57,066 bases of DNA. It comes from Vasconcelosia minhoensis LEGE 07310 (GTDB lineage: Bacteria > Cyanobacteriota > Cyanobacteriia > Phormidesmidales > Phormidesmidaceae). The stretch is taken from assembly GCF_015207255.1 (NCBI RefSeq), contig NZ_JADEXG010000030.1:1-57066 (forward strand), written 5' to 3'. Below the pieces are notes generated by a model that was not told where the DNA came from, did not search any database, and worked only from the letters and a program-made list of their open reading frames with translations. The position numbers were made by a program, and so were the translations under genes. Shown one piece after another: positions 1 through 8,161 of this stretch; the first letter of the stretch is position 1, and each line of letters opens with the position of its first letter.

Positions 1-1
1 C

Positions 2-176
2 CAGGGTAAGCGCAAGAATCAATAAAGACTGCCTTATTGAGAAAAATGGCCGCGCCTATGTCAACAGGGTAAAGCTATTGAGAAAGGCGAGTACGAAAAA
101 CTGGGGCTTCTAGCCACGTCTGCAGCGCCCAAAAGCCAATGCATACTTTGGATACGATTTTCTTGCGCTTACCCTG
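2..176. mobile_element. Small inverted-repeat element (MITE-like) interrupting pstS
   Basis: A perfect 17-bp terminal inverted repeat is visible: 2-18 (CAGGGTAAGCGCAAGAA) is the reverse complement of 160-176. The 175-bp unit has no transposase-sized frame, so it looks like a non-autonomous element or a shrunken IS. The pstS reading frame enters it at 176 and stops inside the repeat. The end sequence reminds me of ISAs1-type termini, but that is from memory and weak. The possible left target duplication lies outside the window. Confidence 0.7.
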
Positions 177-804
177 CGCCCAGGACCAGAACGTTGTCAT
201 CTTCGCTAGCGGTATAGTCACCGCGGCTAGAGTCTTCTTCACCCACAATTTCTTCGGTGAAGTAATCGAAGGTCCCTGAGTCAGGCCCTGGACCATAGAG
301 GCTGATCTCTTCGTTGGGGAAGCTGGGGTCGAGCTGATTCCAGCGGGTGATGGTGCCCTCGGCCGCTGGCTCCCACAGGGTTTGCAGCTGATCAACCGTC
401 AGCTCTGATAGGAACTCGTTATCCTGGCTGACGACAACGGTAATCGCATCTGTTGCAACCGGAATCACCACATAGTCAACGCCAGCGGCTTCGCAAGCTT
501 CAACTTCGGTTTCTTTAATCGGCCGCGAAGCGTTAGAGATGTCGGTCTCACCCGCACAGAATCGCTCAAAGCCGCCGCCCGTACCGGATACGCCAACCGT
601 GACCCGAGCGTCACTCTGAGCCATAAACTCTTCGGAAATGGCTTCAGTAATCGGAAAAACGGTGCTGGATCCATCAATCTCAATTAGGTCGTTCGATTGG
701 GAAAGCGCTTGGCCAGCGCTCAGGCTGACGGTTCCGGCGGCTGCCGCGATCACAGCTAACCCCTTAAACCGGGACATTTTTTGACTGCTCGCTACCATGA
801 TCAA
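169..804 (-). pseudogene. pstS: PstS-like phosphate ABC transporter substrate-binding protein, truncated by element insertion
   Basis: The periplasmic phosphate-binding component of the PstSCAB importer. The 211-codon frame has an N-terminal secretion signal (hydrophobic AVIAAAAGTVSLSAGQALS) and then the PstS core: [34 protein letters not shown], and GPGPDSGTFDYF, which form the phosphate-binding loops. Family members run about 330-350 residues. Here the frame stops just after the conserved DDNVLV segment, exactly where the 2-176 inverted-repeat element begins, so roughly the last third is missing. The rest may lie left of the window. The first Met (804) and the Met at 777 are both possible starts. 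A Pho box lies about 70 bp upstream, as expected for a phosphate-starvation gene. The product is probably non-functional. Confidence 0.88.
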
Positions 805-873
805 ATACTCCGTGACTTAAATTACAGGCCACAAACTAATGTAAAGAGGCAAGTTTAAGAGAGCAGCGGGTCA

Positions 874-903
874 AGGTTATGGTCAGGTTATTTCTAAGTA
901 AAG
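874..903 (-). promoter_or_regulatory. Pho box (PhoB/SphR operator) upstream of pstS
   Basis: On the minus strand three 8-bp units follow each other with 3-bp spacers: CTTTACTT, AATAACCT, CATAACCT. This is the 11-bp-period direct repeat described for cyanobacterial Pho boxes (consensus close to CTTAACCT). The second and third units match best. It lies about 70 bp upstream of the pstS start. The rest of the 805-1070 gap holds nothing else I can identify. Confidence 0.6.
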
Positions 904-1070
904 GCGGCTTAATTTAAGACTGTAGGTTAGGCTGACTGTCCGATGATTCACCGATATTTCAAGAAATTTTGAATCTGATTCCCAAACTGACCCAAAAACG
1001 GTAGATTAAGCTCAGCCAGCATAAATCAACTTCTACGATTACAACGACAATGTCTATCTAATTTCCAACA

Positions 1071-1994
1071 TTGAGCCTGAGACGGTCTAAAGCAGCAAGT
1101 CGGGAGGTAGCCAACCTCTCTAAAGTTCGAATTAAGGTTGAAAACGGTCGATTTCGGGTGGTGGGCCTTGGCGCTTGGTATTCCTACTGGCGCGATCCCT
1201 ATCACCTGATGCTGACCATTCCCTGGCCTGGCTTCATCGCGATTACCTCAGGGCTATATTTGCTGGGCAATGCCCTGTTTGCCTTAGCCTATTTGGCCGG
1301 TGGGGATGCGATTGTCAATGCTGAACCGGGCTCATTTCAAGACGCCTTTTTCTTCAGCGTGCAAACCCTGGCATCCATTGGCTACGGCGCGATGCACCCC
1401 GCCAATCTCTATGCCGATATTCTCGTCACCTTGGAGGCACTAACCGGGCTGCTCGGGGTAGCAGTGCTGACTGGCCTCGCCTTTGCTCGCTTTTCCCGGC
1501 CTACGGCCAGGGTGATGTTTAGCCAAGTCGCGGTGATTACCCAGTTTGAAGGCATTCCGACCCTGATGTTTCGCGCCGCCAACGAGCGGCGCAACCAGAT
1601 TTCAGAAGCCCAGCTGCGGGTCTATATCATGCGCGATGAAGTCAGCGCTGAAGGCCAGCGGCTGCGGCGATTTCATCAGCTGCGGCTGCTGCGCGACCAG
1701 ACCCCCAGCTTTCTCCTCACCTGGACAGCGATGCACCCGATTGAGCCAGACAGTCCCCTCTATGGCTCAACTGAAGCCTCACTCCAGCGTCACAACGCGA
1801 CGCTGGCGATTTCCTTTAGCGGCCTAGATGAAACCGTGGCCCAAACCATCCATGCCCGTTACAGCTACGCCGCCCCCGAAATCCGCTGGAACAGCCGTTT
1901 CAAGGATATTTTTCAATACACTGACGAAGGCGATCGCTACATCGACTACAGCAACTTCCACCAAACCATTCCTATCGATCTTCCCGCACCCTAA
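1071..1994 (+). CDS. Inward-rectifier (Kir/KirBac-type) potassium channel
   Basis: A 307-residue ion channel of the inner membrane, probably a tetramer conducting K+. There are two transmembrane helices, about 50-77 and 115-135, with a pore loop between them holding the selectivity filter (TLASIGYGAM, about 99-108). The C-terminal ~170 residues form the cytoplasmic IRK immunoglobulin-like domain (TARVMFSQVAVITQFEGIPT, then FRAANERRNQI). Length and order match bacterial Kir channels. The frame opens with TTG, and no better ATG lies upstream. Pho-box and pstS promoter signals in the divergent gap point the other way. Confidence 0.88.
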   Translation: MSLRRSKAASREVANLSKVRIKVENGRFRVVGLGAWYSYWRDPYHLMLTIPWPGFIAITSGLYLLGNALFALAYLAGGDAIVNAEPGSFQDAFFFSVQTLASIGYGAMHPANLYADILVTLEALTGLLGVAVLTGLAFARFSRPTARVMFSQVAVITQFEGIPTLMFRAANERRNQISEAQLRVYIMRDEVSAEGQRLRRFHQLRLLRDQTPSFLLTWTAMHPIEPDSPLYGSTEASLQRHNATLAISFSGLDETVAQTIHARYSYAAPEIRWNSRFKDIFQYTDEGDRYIDYSNFHQTIPIDLPAP

Positions 1995-2025
1995 ATCACC
2001 CCTGTTACCTATGACCTCGCTGCAC

Positions 2026-2044
2026 GGGCAGGGAGACCCTGCCC
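2026..2044. repeat. Short G/C hairpin, interspersed repeat
   Basis: GGGCAGGG, a 3-nt loop and CCCTGCCC form a perfect stem just after the channel gene, followed by a C-rich tract similar to the reverse complement of tandem GTAGTGG sequence. A second member is at 16761-16779. It could also help end transcription of the channel gene, although no T-run follows. Confidence 0.5.
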
Positions 2045-2064
2045 CTACATATCCCATCACCCCA

Positions 2065-3315
2065 CTACCCACTCCCTCCCCCCGACGGCGGCAGCACACC
2101 ACTTCCATTCAGCTGCCGGTCAATCTTCCGCAGCAGTGCAAAGTCAGCCTCGGGCAAAGGATGCGTCTTACTCCCCGCACCGGGCCTTTCGAGGAAGGTA
2201 AACGCTGCCCGTAGCTGCTCTGGGGTTGCGGCAACTGGGGCCGTAAAGTGACAGGGAATAATCTGCTGAAAATCCCAGCTGGCGATCTGGTCGGCCCAGT
2301 CCAGCACTTGCTTTGCGGCCCGGCTGTAGATCAGCGTTTGCAGAATCGGCGCAACCAGCAGTCTGCCTTCACAGCGCAGGGTCTCAAAAGACTGCTGCCA
2401 GTCTGCTTTCCAGCGAAAGGGATAGAGTCCAAAATAGGCCTTTTTAGACCGGTTAGGCGACTTCAGGGCGTCTGCCAGCGTCTGGCCCAGGCCGGTCACC
2501 TCTAGGGCGCTGGGGCTGAAGTAGAAGGTAAATAGGGCAATCCGCTGCCAGCCCTTGCGTCGATTCTCTGCTGTATCTTCTACCGTATCAAACGCATCTT
2601 CTCGGGCATGAAAGAGTAGCGGATAGGGGTCTAGGGCCAGCACCGGCGGCGGGTCGGTCGGAACGGTCAGCACCGAGTCGATCATCAGCAGCGTCTGGGT
2701 TAGCCGATGAAAAAAAGCGGTTTCGACATAGGGACCTGCGTTGAGGTCGATTGGCCCGACGGTGGCATAGTCAAATTCGTCGGCAAAGGGCGCATCGGCG
2801 GAGTTCGCAGGCAGCACCTGAGTTCGGTTCGGGGGAAAGCCCAGCCAGCTCAGCGGCAGGTTGACCGGAAAGCTCCACTGGTTGGGTGAAACATAGACCT
2901 GGGCCTGGGGAAACTGGCGGGCAAAGGGGCCGACGAAAGCCTTGTGCTCAATCGCCGAAACCGTCGGCAGGATGATGTATCTGACCGGACCGTGGAGGGC
3001 TTCTAGCGATCGCACTCCCCGCACGCATTCCGGCGTCGGTGCCACCGGCGCATAGACCAGCAGCCCGCCCGACGCCAGCCTGACGACCGTCATCCGCACC
3101 GGCACAATCACATAGAGAATGCCCTGGGTCTGGTCAAAGGTCCAAATCCGGTCTTTGACGATCTCCCGCTGCAGGGTACGCCGCTGACCGTAGGGATACA
3201 GCGGTGCCGCTGGCCAAAAATTCCAGCTAAACTCCCGCGATCGCGCCTTTGCAACCCCCCGCGGCTGCTTCTCCTGTAGCGCATCCCCCGTCTGTGGTGT
3301 CCTGTCCTGAATCAA
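2065..3315 (-). CDS. DUF4336 domain-containing protein
   Basis: A 416-residue soluble protein of the DUF4336 family, widespread in cyanobacteria and plastids and related in fold to metallo-beta-lactamases; its function is unknown. Typical segments are FWPAAPLYPYGQRRTLQREI near residue 35-50, VRYIILPTVSAIEHKAFVGP in the middle, and the IPCHF motif near the C-terminus. Charged and small residues in ILPTVSAIEHK replace the HxHxDH metal motif of true hydrolases, so catalysis is not assured. The start is the first Met of the frame. The C-terminus is Gly/Ser-rich (LPPSGGGSG). Confidence 0.82.
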   Translation of the reverse strand: MIQDRTPQTGDALQEKQPRGVAKARSREFSWNFWPAAPLYPYGQRRTLQREIVKDRIWTFDQTQGILYVIVPVRMTVVRLASGGLLVYAPVAPTPECVRGVRSLEALHGPVRYIILPTVSAIEHKAFVGPFARQFPQAQVYVSPNQWSFPVNLPLSWLGFPPNRTQVLPANSADAPFADEFDYATVGPIDLNAGPYVETAFFHRLTQTLLMIDSVLTVPTDPPPVLALDPYPLLFHAREDAFDTVEDTAENRRKGWQRIALFTFYFSPSALEVTGLGQTLADALKSPNRSKKAYFGLYPFRWKADWQQSFETLRCEGRLLVAPILQTLIYSRAAKQVLDWADQIASWDFQQIIPCHFTAPVAATPEQLRAAFTFLERPGAGSKTHPLPEADFALLRKIDRQLNGSGVLPPSGGGSG

Positions 3316-3345
3316 CCTGCAACCCCTAATCTGGCATAGTCAATT

Positions 3346-3893
3346 TTACTCCTCAAACACGGGTGGCCACAGCTCAGACACCTGCACCTCCCAGCCCGGC
3401 AGCAGATCCGGCAGGGTCAGTACCTCCCCATCCACCAGCCGCACCGGCTCCGCATTCAGGCGGCAAACCTCCAGCCAGCGCTGCTCGGGATGAACAAAAT
3501 ACCTACCTGGGTACCCTGCTGCAAAAATTCGTTAATCTTGGCTCGCAGCCCTTTCAGGCTATCCGTCGGCGACGTCACCTCGACCATCAGGTCCGGGGCG
3601 AGTTCGGCAAAGCGGCGAGGGCTGCGGCGCAGCCGTTCGGCTTTCACAAACGACACATCCGGGGTGCGTATATCTCCCTTGGGTAGGCTAAACCCTGCAC
3701 CCGCACCCGTTACCCGTCCCAGCTGGCGAGGCTTAGCCCAGTTGAGGAGCTGAGCACCAAACTCAGAGGCAACTTCATCCGATTCATAGCCCGATAGACT
3801 CATAATCACTATGTTTCCATCGACTAGCTCAGCCCGATAGTCGCCGTCCAGCTTAGCCTGTAGCCGCTCTAAATCTTTGACGGTCAGCCTCAT
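3346..3893 (-). pseudogene. Uma2-family (DUF820) endonuclease, frameshifted
   Basis: A PD-(D/E)xK-fold putative restriction-like nuclease of the Uma2 family, very common in cyanobacteria. The first frame runs from 3893 with RTPDVSFV and LMVEVTSPTDSLKGLRAKIN, the usual active-site region, then reads out of phase after GTQVG near 3490 and stops at 3456. The homologous C-terminus continues in another minus-strand frame (HPEQRWLEVCRLN through LPGWEVQVSELW) to a TAA at 3346-3348. One small insertion or deletion around 3485-3495 explains this. It is either a real decaying gene or a base error in the assembly. It overlaps the upstream DUF2442 gene by 41 bp. Confidence 0.8.
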
Positions 3894-4122
3894 TGCGACC
3901 TCCGCATGAATCCATCCATTTCTTCGTACCGTAGATGCCCTGCATCAGGCTATGCACCAACAGATCAGCATCGAGTTCGGGCCAGTGCAGCGCCTCGCCG
4001 TCGCCGATGATTTCAACATTTGCGATCGCGCTGTCAGAGCCACCAGCAACACCCTGTAGCAGGTCTACATCAAACGAGCGTTGCACACCTGATGAGGTAG
4101 TCAACCATATAGTTCCTCCCAC
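3853..4122 (-). CDS. DUF2442 domain-containing protein
   Basis: An 89-residue protein whose core (NVEIIGDGEALHWPELDADL, then VHSLMQGIYG) is the DUF2442 signature. The family is short, often sits next to DUF4160 genes, and has been suggested as part of toxin-antitoxin-like pairs; a molecular role is not established. The start codon overlaps the end of the upstream DUF4160 gene, and its 3' end overlaps the Uma2 gene by 41 bp, so the three are translationally coupled. The last ~18 residues (GGRNEADRQRF) are outside the usual domain and may reflect loss of an earlier stop. Confidence 0.72.
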   Translation of the reverse strand: MGGTIWLTTSSGVQRSFDVDLLQGVAGGSDSAIANVEIIGDGEALHWPELDADLLVHSLMQGIYGTKKWMDSCGGRNEADRQRFRAATG

Positions 4123-4316
4123 TTATCCAAGATTGCCTTTTGATACTTTGCAGTTAGCTGTTTTGTCTTTTTGAGGTCTTTTTTGCTGTAAGCTCCGACT
4201 ACGGCAATCAGTTCTGATGTCTTAGCGTTAATTTTAGCTTGACCGCCGCGCTTATATATGTGGACGTGTATCGGTTTGTGGTCGTTGGGATTTCTACCCA
4301 ACCCCATATTGAGCAT
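4101..4316 (-). CDS. DUF4160 domain-containing protein, probably N-terminally truncated
   Basis: The segment NDHKPIHVHIYKRGGQAKIN and the C-terminal KKTKQLTAKYQKAILDKWEE match the DUF4160 family. Family members normally have ~20 more N-terminal residues forming the first beta strands. Here the frame instead runs back into the end of hsdR, and the nearest Met (4316) gives an unusual MLNMGLG leader. The gene overlaps the 3' end of hsdR by 23 bp and the DUF2442 start by 22 bp. It could be a shortened but functional partner of DUF2442, or a remnant fused to hsdR sequence by recombination. Confidence 0.6.
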   Translation of the reverse strand: MLNMGLGRNPNDHKPIHVHIYKRGGQAKINAKTSELIAVVGAYSKKDLKKTKQLTAKYQKAILDKWEELYG

Positions 4317-7300
4317 CCACTGTCTCGTTGAAGGAGTGGACGATCGCGATGATGCTCCCGGCTTCCTCGTTTGCAAAAACGCCGCTGAGGCCGTTGCTGT
4401 GCAGGTCGGTGAAGGGAGGATCGTAAAGCTGGCCGGGGTCCATGGTGCCGTTTTGGGTGAGGTAGTCGATCAGGGTTTCGACAAAGCGGATTTGGTTGGC
4501 GCTGAAGCGGCTGGCTTCCAGGTATGTTGAGAAGGCTTGCTTGGCGGCCTGGCGGTCTAGCCCCACCAGCTTGCGGATAAACTGCTTGAGGCTGAGATCT
4601 CTACCGTAGACGGCTTCGAAGCGATCGCGGCTTTCGGCGGCCTCGGGGGTGAAAAGCAGGGTCTCCAGCTCGTCTAGATCGGTTTCCGTCAGCGGCAGAT
4701 TGCGCTTGAGCTTGGCAATGGTGACGTGATTTTCCCGATCCCGAATATAGGCTTCTACTTTCTTGCGATACTGATAGGGGCTGAAGCCGGTCTGGTAGGT
4801 GGGGACATCGACCTCGGCGACCCGGCCCATCTCATCGGCAAAGTGGGTATAGACGATCTGCTGCTGCTGCCGGTCGATAAAGCTGACCAGGTGGCGCAGC
4901 GTCACCCGTAGGGTTTCGACCATGCCTACCGTCACGTTTTCCCACCAGCTTTCGGCCTGGGCTTCCTGGATTAGCGGAAGCTGAGCCTTGACCATGGGGA
5001 TGTCCTGCTTCTGCTCTAGCTGGGTGAGGGTATCGCGCAGCTTGTCTCGCAGGCGGATAAAGGCTTTGCTTTGTTCCAGAATAGCCAGCTGTAGCTGCAG
5101 GCAGAGCAGGTCAAACTGCTTGGCCAGATGGTTTTCATTGGGCAGGCCGTTGGGCAGGCTGGCCAGATGGGTCGCGATCGCGCTCACATCCTCTTCCGAC
5201 AGCTCTTCCCAGCGATCGCGCTGGGCAAAGGTCTCCACCGCCTGCAGGTGCCGCCGCACCAGTACGTTCTGGCGGGGCATCGTCTCCACATGCTGATGCA
5301 GGTCATCGAGCAGGGCATCGCGCAGGTCTGGCGCGGCGGCTGGCCCGGTCAGCAGCTGGCTCAGCCGCAGCCGATGCTGCACCAGGCGGCTGGTCAGGCT
5401 TTGCGGCAGGGGCTGACTGGCCTCGGGGATGTTTTGGCTGAAATATTCAAAGTTGCTACACAGGTCGAAGACGAGAAAATGTGTCTTGGGCTGGTCGGGG
5501 CCGAATAGGTGCTCACACAGGCGGGTGCCGCGCCCGATCATCTGGTTGAACTTGACTCGGGAGTAGACCGGCTTGAAGAAGACCAGGTTCACCACTTCGG
5601 GCACATCGACGCCGGTGTCGAGCATGTCTACGGAGACGGCCAGGGTGGGCTGCTTGGGCGCTTCGGCGAAGTCATCCAGCAGGCTCTGGGCGTAGGCGCT
5701 CTGGCTGTCGATCACCTGGGCAAACTGGCCCCGGTAGTGGGGATAGCTGTGGTCGAAGCGTTCGACGATGAACTCAGCGTGGGCATGGTTGCGGGCGAAG
5801 ATGATGGTTTTGCCCAGGCGATCGCCGCTGTCTACTTTCAGGCCCCGCTCCATCAGCAGCTTCAGCGCCTGATCGACGGTATCGATGTTGAAAAGCCACT
5901 GGTTCAGCGCGGCGGCGTTGACCTGATCGGGAATTTCCCCCGTCTCTGCGTCGCGGAATTTCTCTTCATACTCGGCCTGCTCCTCGGGGGAAAGGTCGCT
6001 GTAGCGGACGCCGGTGCGCAGAAATTTGAAGGGAACACTGACGCCGCGCGGCGGCACCAGGTAGCCATCCTGCACCGCATCGTCCAGTTCGTAGGCGAAG
6101 GTGGGGACGCCCTGCTGAAGCTCAAAAATCTGGTAGGTGTCGCGGTCTACTTCGGCTCTGGGGGTGGCGGTCAGGCCCACCAGCAGGCTGTCAAAGTAGT
6201 CGAAGATGAACCCATATTTTTGATAGATCGAGCGGTGCGCCTCATCGACGATAATCAGGTCGAAATGGCCCAGCCCGAAAACCCGCTGCCCGCCGTCACG
6301 GCTGATGGCGTTGTACATCGTGGGATAGGTGGAGAGGACGACGTTGGCGCTGTCGGCGGCTTTGTCTTGGGTCAGGTCCAGCGGGGTGACGGTGGGCAGA
6401 TGGGTCTTAAAGGCGCGGTAGGCCTGGGTGAGCAGGGCGGTGCGGTCGGCCAAAAACAGGACGCGGCTGACCCAGTTAGCCTTTTTTAGCAGATCGACCA
6501 GGGCGATCGCGGTTCTGGTCTTGCCGGTGCCGGTGGCCATCACCAGCAGGGCCTTGCGTTCTTTGCGATCGCACAGGCTCTCGGTCACCCGGCGGAGGGC
6601 TTCGCGCTGATAGCTGCGGTTGACGATCGCTTCATTGATCGGCACCTGGGCGGGCGGCTGGCGGTGGCTGCGGCGAAAGATCAGCCGCTCTAGCTCGCTT
6701 TTTTTCAGAAAGCCCGAAATGGCGCGGGGCGGATATTGGCGGTCGTCCCAGATCCAGGTTTCGTAGCCGTTGGTGTAGAAGATCACCGGGCGCTGGTTAA
6801 ACTGCTGCTCCAGGCAGTCGGCGTAGAGTTTGGCCTGGTGTTTGCCCTGGGTGGGGTCGGCAGTACTGCGTTTGGCTTCGACCAGGGCCAGAGGTTTGCC
6901 GTCATCGCCCCACAGCACGTAGTCTACTTTGCCGCTGCCGGAGGCATTGGGCATGCCCTGCACCGGATATTCAGTGGCATTGGGCGAGCGGATGTCCCAA
7001 CCGGCTTCCTGGAGCAGCACGTCGATTAGGTAGCGGCGGGTGTCGGCTTCGTGGTAGTCGTGGCTGTCGGGCAGGGCTTCGTTTTGCTGCTTTAGCGCGG
7101 TGATTTGGGCTTTGAGGGTTTCCAGCTCGGCTTCGGTGCGCTGGCGGCGGTCTGCTTCAATCCGGCGCTTCTTGTCGGCCTGGGAAAGCTCTTGCTCCAG
7201 GGTTTGCAGCTGCTCCCGGCTGATGGCAGGCTCGGCAGCGGCGGCCTGGGGGATGCGGCTGCGGTCGAACTGGAGGGCGGGCAGGGCTTTGCCGTTGGGG

Positions 7301-7674
7301 GCGTAGTAGCGGCAGAGCCAGTAGAGGACGTGGAAGAGTTCCTGCACCAGCTGCAGGGCTTCTGGCTCGGGAACTTCGCTGGCGTTATGGACAGCGAGGT
7401 TGCCTTTTTTATGGATAGCGCGGATTTTGGGGAAGAGGCCAGGCTTAAGGTTATTTTTGAAGGTTTGCTCGTGGATCAGGGCACCCAGGCCGGTGTCGTA
7501 GGGGAGGCGCAGGTAGGGATCGTTTTCGTAGAGCCAGAGGACGGCCTGCTCTAGGGCGAAGCGGGTGTAGAAGCAGCAGGCCCGGGGAGAGGTGACGGCC
7601 AGACGCTCGGCTTCGACGGCGTGGGCGTAAAGCTTTGGGAAGGCGGGCTTGAGGAAGTCAAAGTTGGAGGGCAT
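4294..7674 (-). CDS. hsdR: Type I restriction enzyme, R subunit (HsdR, EcoEI-like)
   Basis: The 1126-residue motor and nuclease subunit of the type I restriction-modification complex, which translocates and cuts DNA lacking the host methylation. Domains in order: an N-terminal DUF4145 region (about 15-120), a coiled coil (about 155-200), the HsdR nuclease domain with D251 and the E-A-K motif at 266-268 (LALVEAKRS), a superfamily-2 helicase with Walker A ATGTGKT (380-386), DEAH box (IIVDEAHRS) and LTATP, the helicase C domain ending MIGRGTRL, and an EcoEI-type C-terminal domain. The frame is intact. The gene is downstream of hsdS but separated by XisI, a small antitoxin-like gene and a repeat, so it may have its own promoter. 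Confidence 0.95.
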   Translation of the reverse strand: MPSNFDFLKPAFPKLYAHAVEAERLAVTSPRACCFYTRFALEQAVLWLYENDPYLRLPYDTGLGALIHEQTFKNNLKPGLFPKIRAIHKKGNLAVHNASEVPEPEALQLVQELFHVLYWLCRYYAPNGKALPALQFDRSRIPQAAAAEPAISREQLQTLEQELSQADKKRRIEADRRQRTEAELETLKAQITALKQQNEALPDSHDYHEADTRRYLIDVLLQEAGWDIRSPNATEYPVQGMPNASGSGKVDYVLWGDDGKPLALVEAKRSTADPTQGKHQAKLYADCLEQQFNQRPVIFYTNGYETWIWDDRQYPPRAISGFLKKSELERLIFRRSHRQPPAQVPINEAIVNRSYQREALRRVTESLCDRKERKALLVMATGTGKTRTAIALVDLLKKANWVSRVLFLADRTALLTQAYRAFKTHLPTVTPLDLTQDKAADSANVVLSTYPTMYNAISRDGGQRVFGLGHFDLIIVDEAHRSIYQKYGFIFDYFDSLLVGLTATPRAEVDRDTYQIFELQQGVPTFAYELDDAVQDGYLVPPRGVSVPFKFLRTGVRYSDLSPEEQAEYEEKFRDAETGEIPDQVNAAALNQWLFNIDTVDQALKLLMERGLKVDSGDRLGKTIIFARNHAHAEFIVERFDHSYPHYRGQFAQVIDSQSAYAQSLLDDFAEAPKQPTLAVSVDMLDTGVDVPEVVNLVFFKPVYSRVKFNQMIGRGTRLCEHLFGPDQPKTHFLVFDLCSNFEYFSQNIPEASQPLPQSLTSRLVQHRLRLSQLLTGPAAAPDLRDALLDDLHQHVETMPRQNVLVRRHLQAVETFAQRDRWEELSEEDVSAIATHLASLPNGLPNENHLAKQFDLLCLQLQLAILEQSKAFIRLRDKLRDTLTQLEQKQDIPMVKAQLPLIQEAQAESWWENVTVGMVETLRVTLRHLVSFIDRQQQQIVYTHFADEMGRVAEVDVPTYQTGFSPYQYRKKVEAYIRDRENHVTIAKLKRNLPLTETDLDELETLLFTPEAAESRDRFEAVYGRDLSLKQFIRKLVGLDRQAAKQAFSTYLEASRFSANQIRFVETLIDYLTQNGTMDPGQLYDPPFTDLHSNGLSGVFANEEAGSIIAIVHSFNETVDAQYGVG

Positions 7675-7778
7675 GAGGGTCGGGATGCGCTTCGATCTGT
7701 AGTATGCCCAATAAGGTTGATTTTCTGTGATTAAGTCAGTACCTAATCATTTTGAAGATAGTCAGTAGCGAGACGTAT

Positions 7779-7862
7779 CGGATCCCCCCTAGCCCCCCTT
7801 AGAAAGGGGGGGATAAGCTTTCAAAGTCCCCCTTCTCAAGGGGGATTTAGGGGGATCCTAAG
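7779..7862. repeat. C/G-rich palindromic interspersed repeat
   Basis: An ~80-bp unit of nested inverted repeats: GGATCC-like ends, inner stems CCCCCCTTagaaAGGGGGG and CCCCCTTctcAAGGGGG, and a central CTTTGAAAG-like core. This is the type of dispersed palindromic repeat seen in many cyanobacterial intergenic regions. It separates hsdR from the upstream small gene. A shorter related piece is at 28291-28322. Confidence 0.75.
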
Positions 7863-7872
7863 GTGTAAAGCT

Positions 7873-8148
7873 TCATAACCGATACCTCTCTAAACGACCT
7901 CTCAGGGAAAGGCCGTATTTTTGGTTTTGCTCGGCAATGAAGTCGTCAAGGCTGGAGAATTGGCCCTGCTCAAAGTTGTTCAGGCCGCGTTGAATACCGT
8001 TGAGGGTTTCAAAGAAGTCGGCATCACTGAGGCTGAGGCCCCAGGTCAAAACGGTAACAGCAATTTGGCCGATGTCTTGCCCGGTAGTTTCGGCGCGCTG
8101 GCGAAGCAGGGCTTCGATTTGAGGGGGGAGGTCAAGGGTGATAGACAT
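7873..8148 (-). CDS. Small antitoxin-like protein (hypothetical)
   Basis: A 91-residue acidic protein starting SITLDLPPQIEALLRQRAE. This N-terminus resembles the short strand plus helix of ribbon-helix-helix antitoxins used in cyanobacterial toxin-antitoxin or nuclease pairs. The C-terminus (DDFIAEQNQKYGLSLRGRLE) is variable in such genes. I chose the Met at 8148 rather than 8175 because the conserved-looking part begins there. It follows xisI by 13 bp and is likely co-transcribed with it. No catalytic motif is visible. Confidence 0.55.
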   Translation of the reverse strand: MSITLDLPPQIEALLRQRAETTGQDIGQIAVTVLTWGLSLSDADFFETLNGIQRGLNNFEQGQFSSLDDFIAEQNQKYGLSLRGRLERYRL

Positions 8149-8161
8149 TGATGTTCTGTAA

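Noticed and set aside
75-395. Minus-strand 106-codon frame over the inverted-repeat element and pstS
   Set aside because: It is out of frame with pstS and has no recognised domain; the element is too short for a transposase.
5509-6489. A 326-codon plus-strand frame inside hsdR
   Set aside because: It is the complement of the hsdR coding strand with GC-rich bias; low-complexity Gly/Val/Asp composition and no domain.
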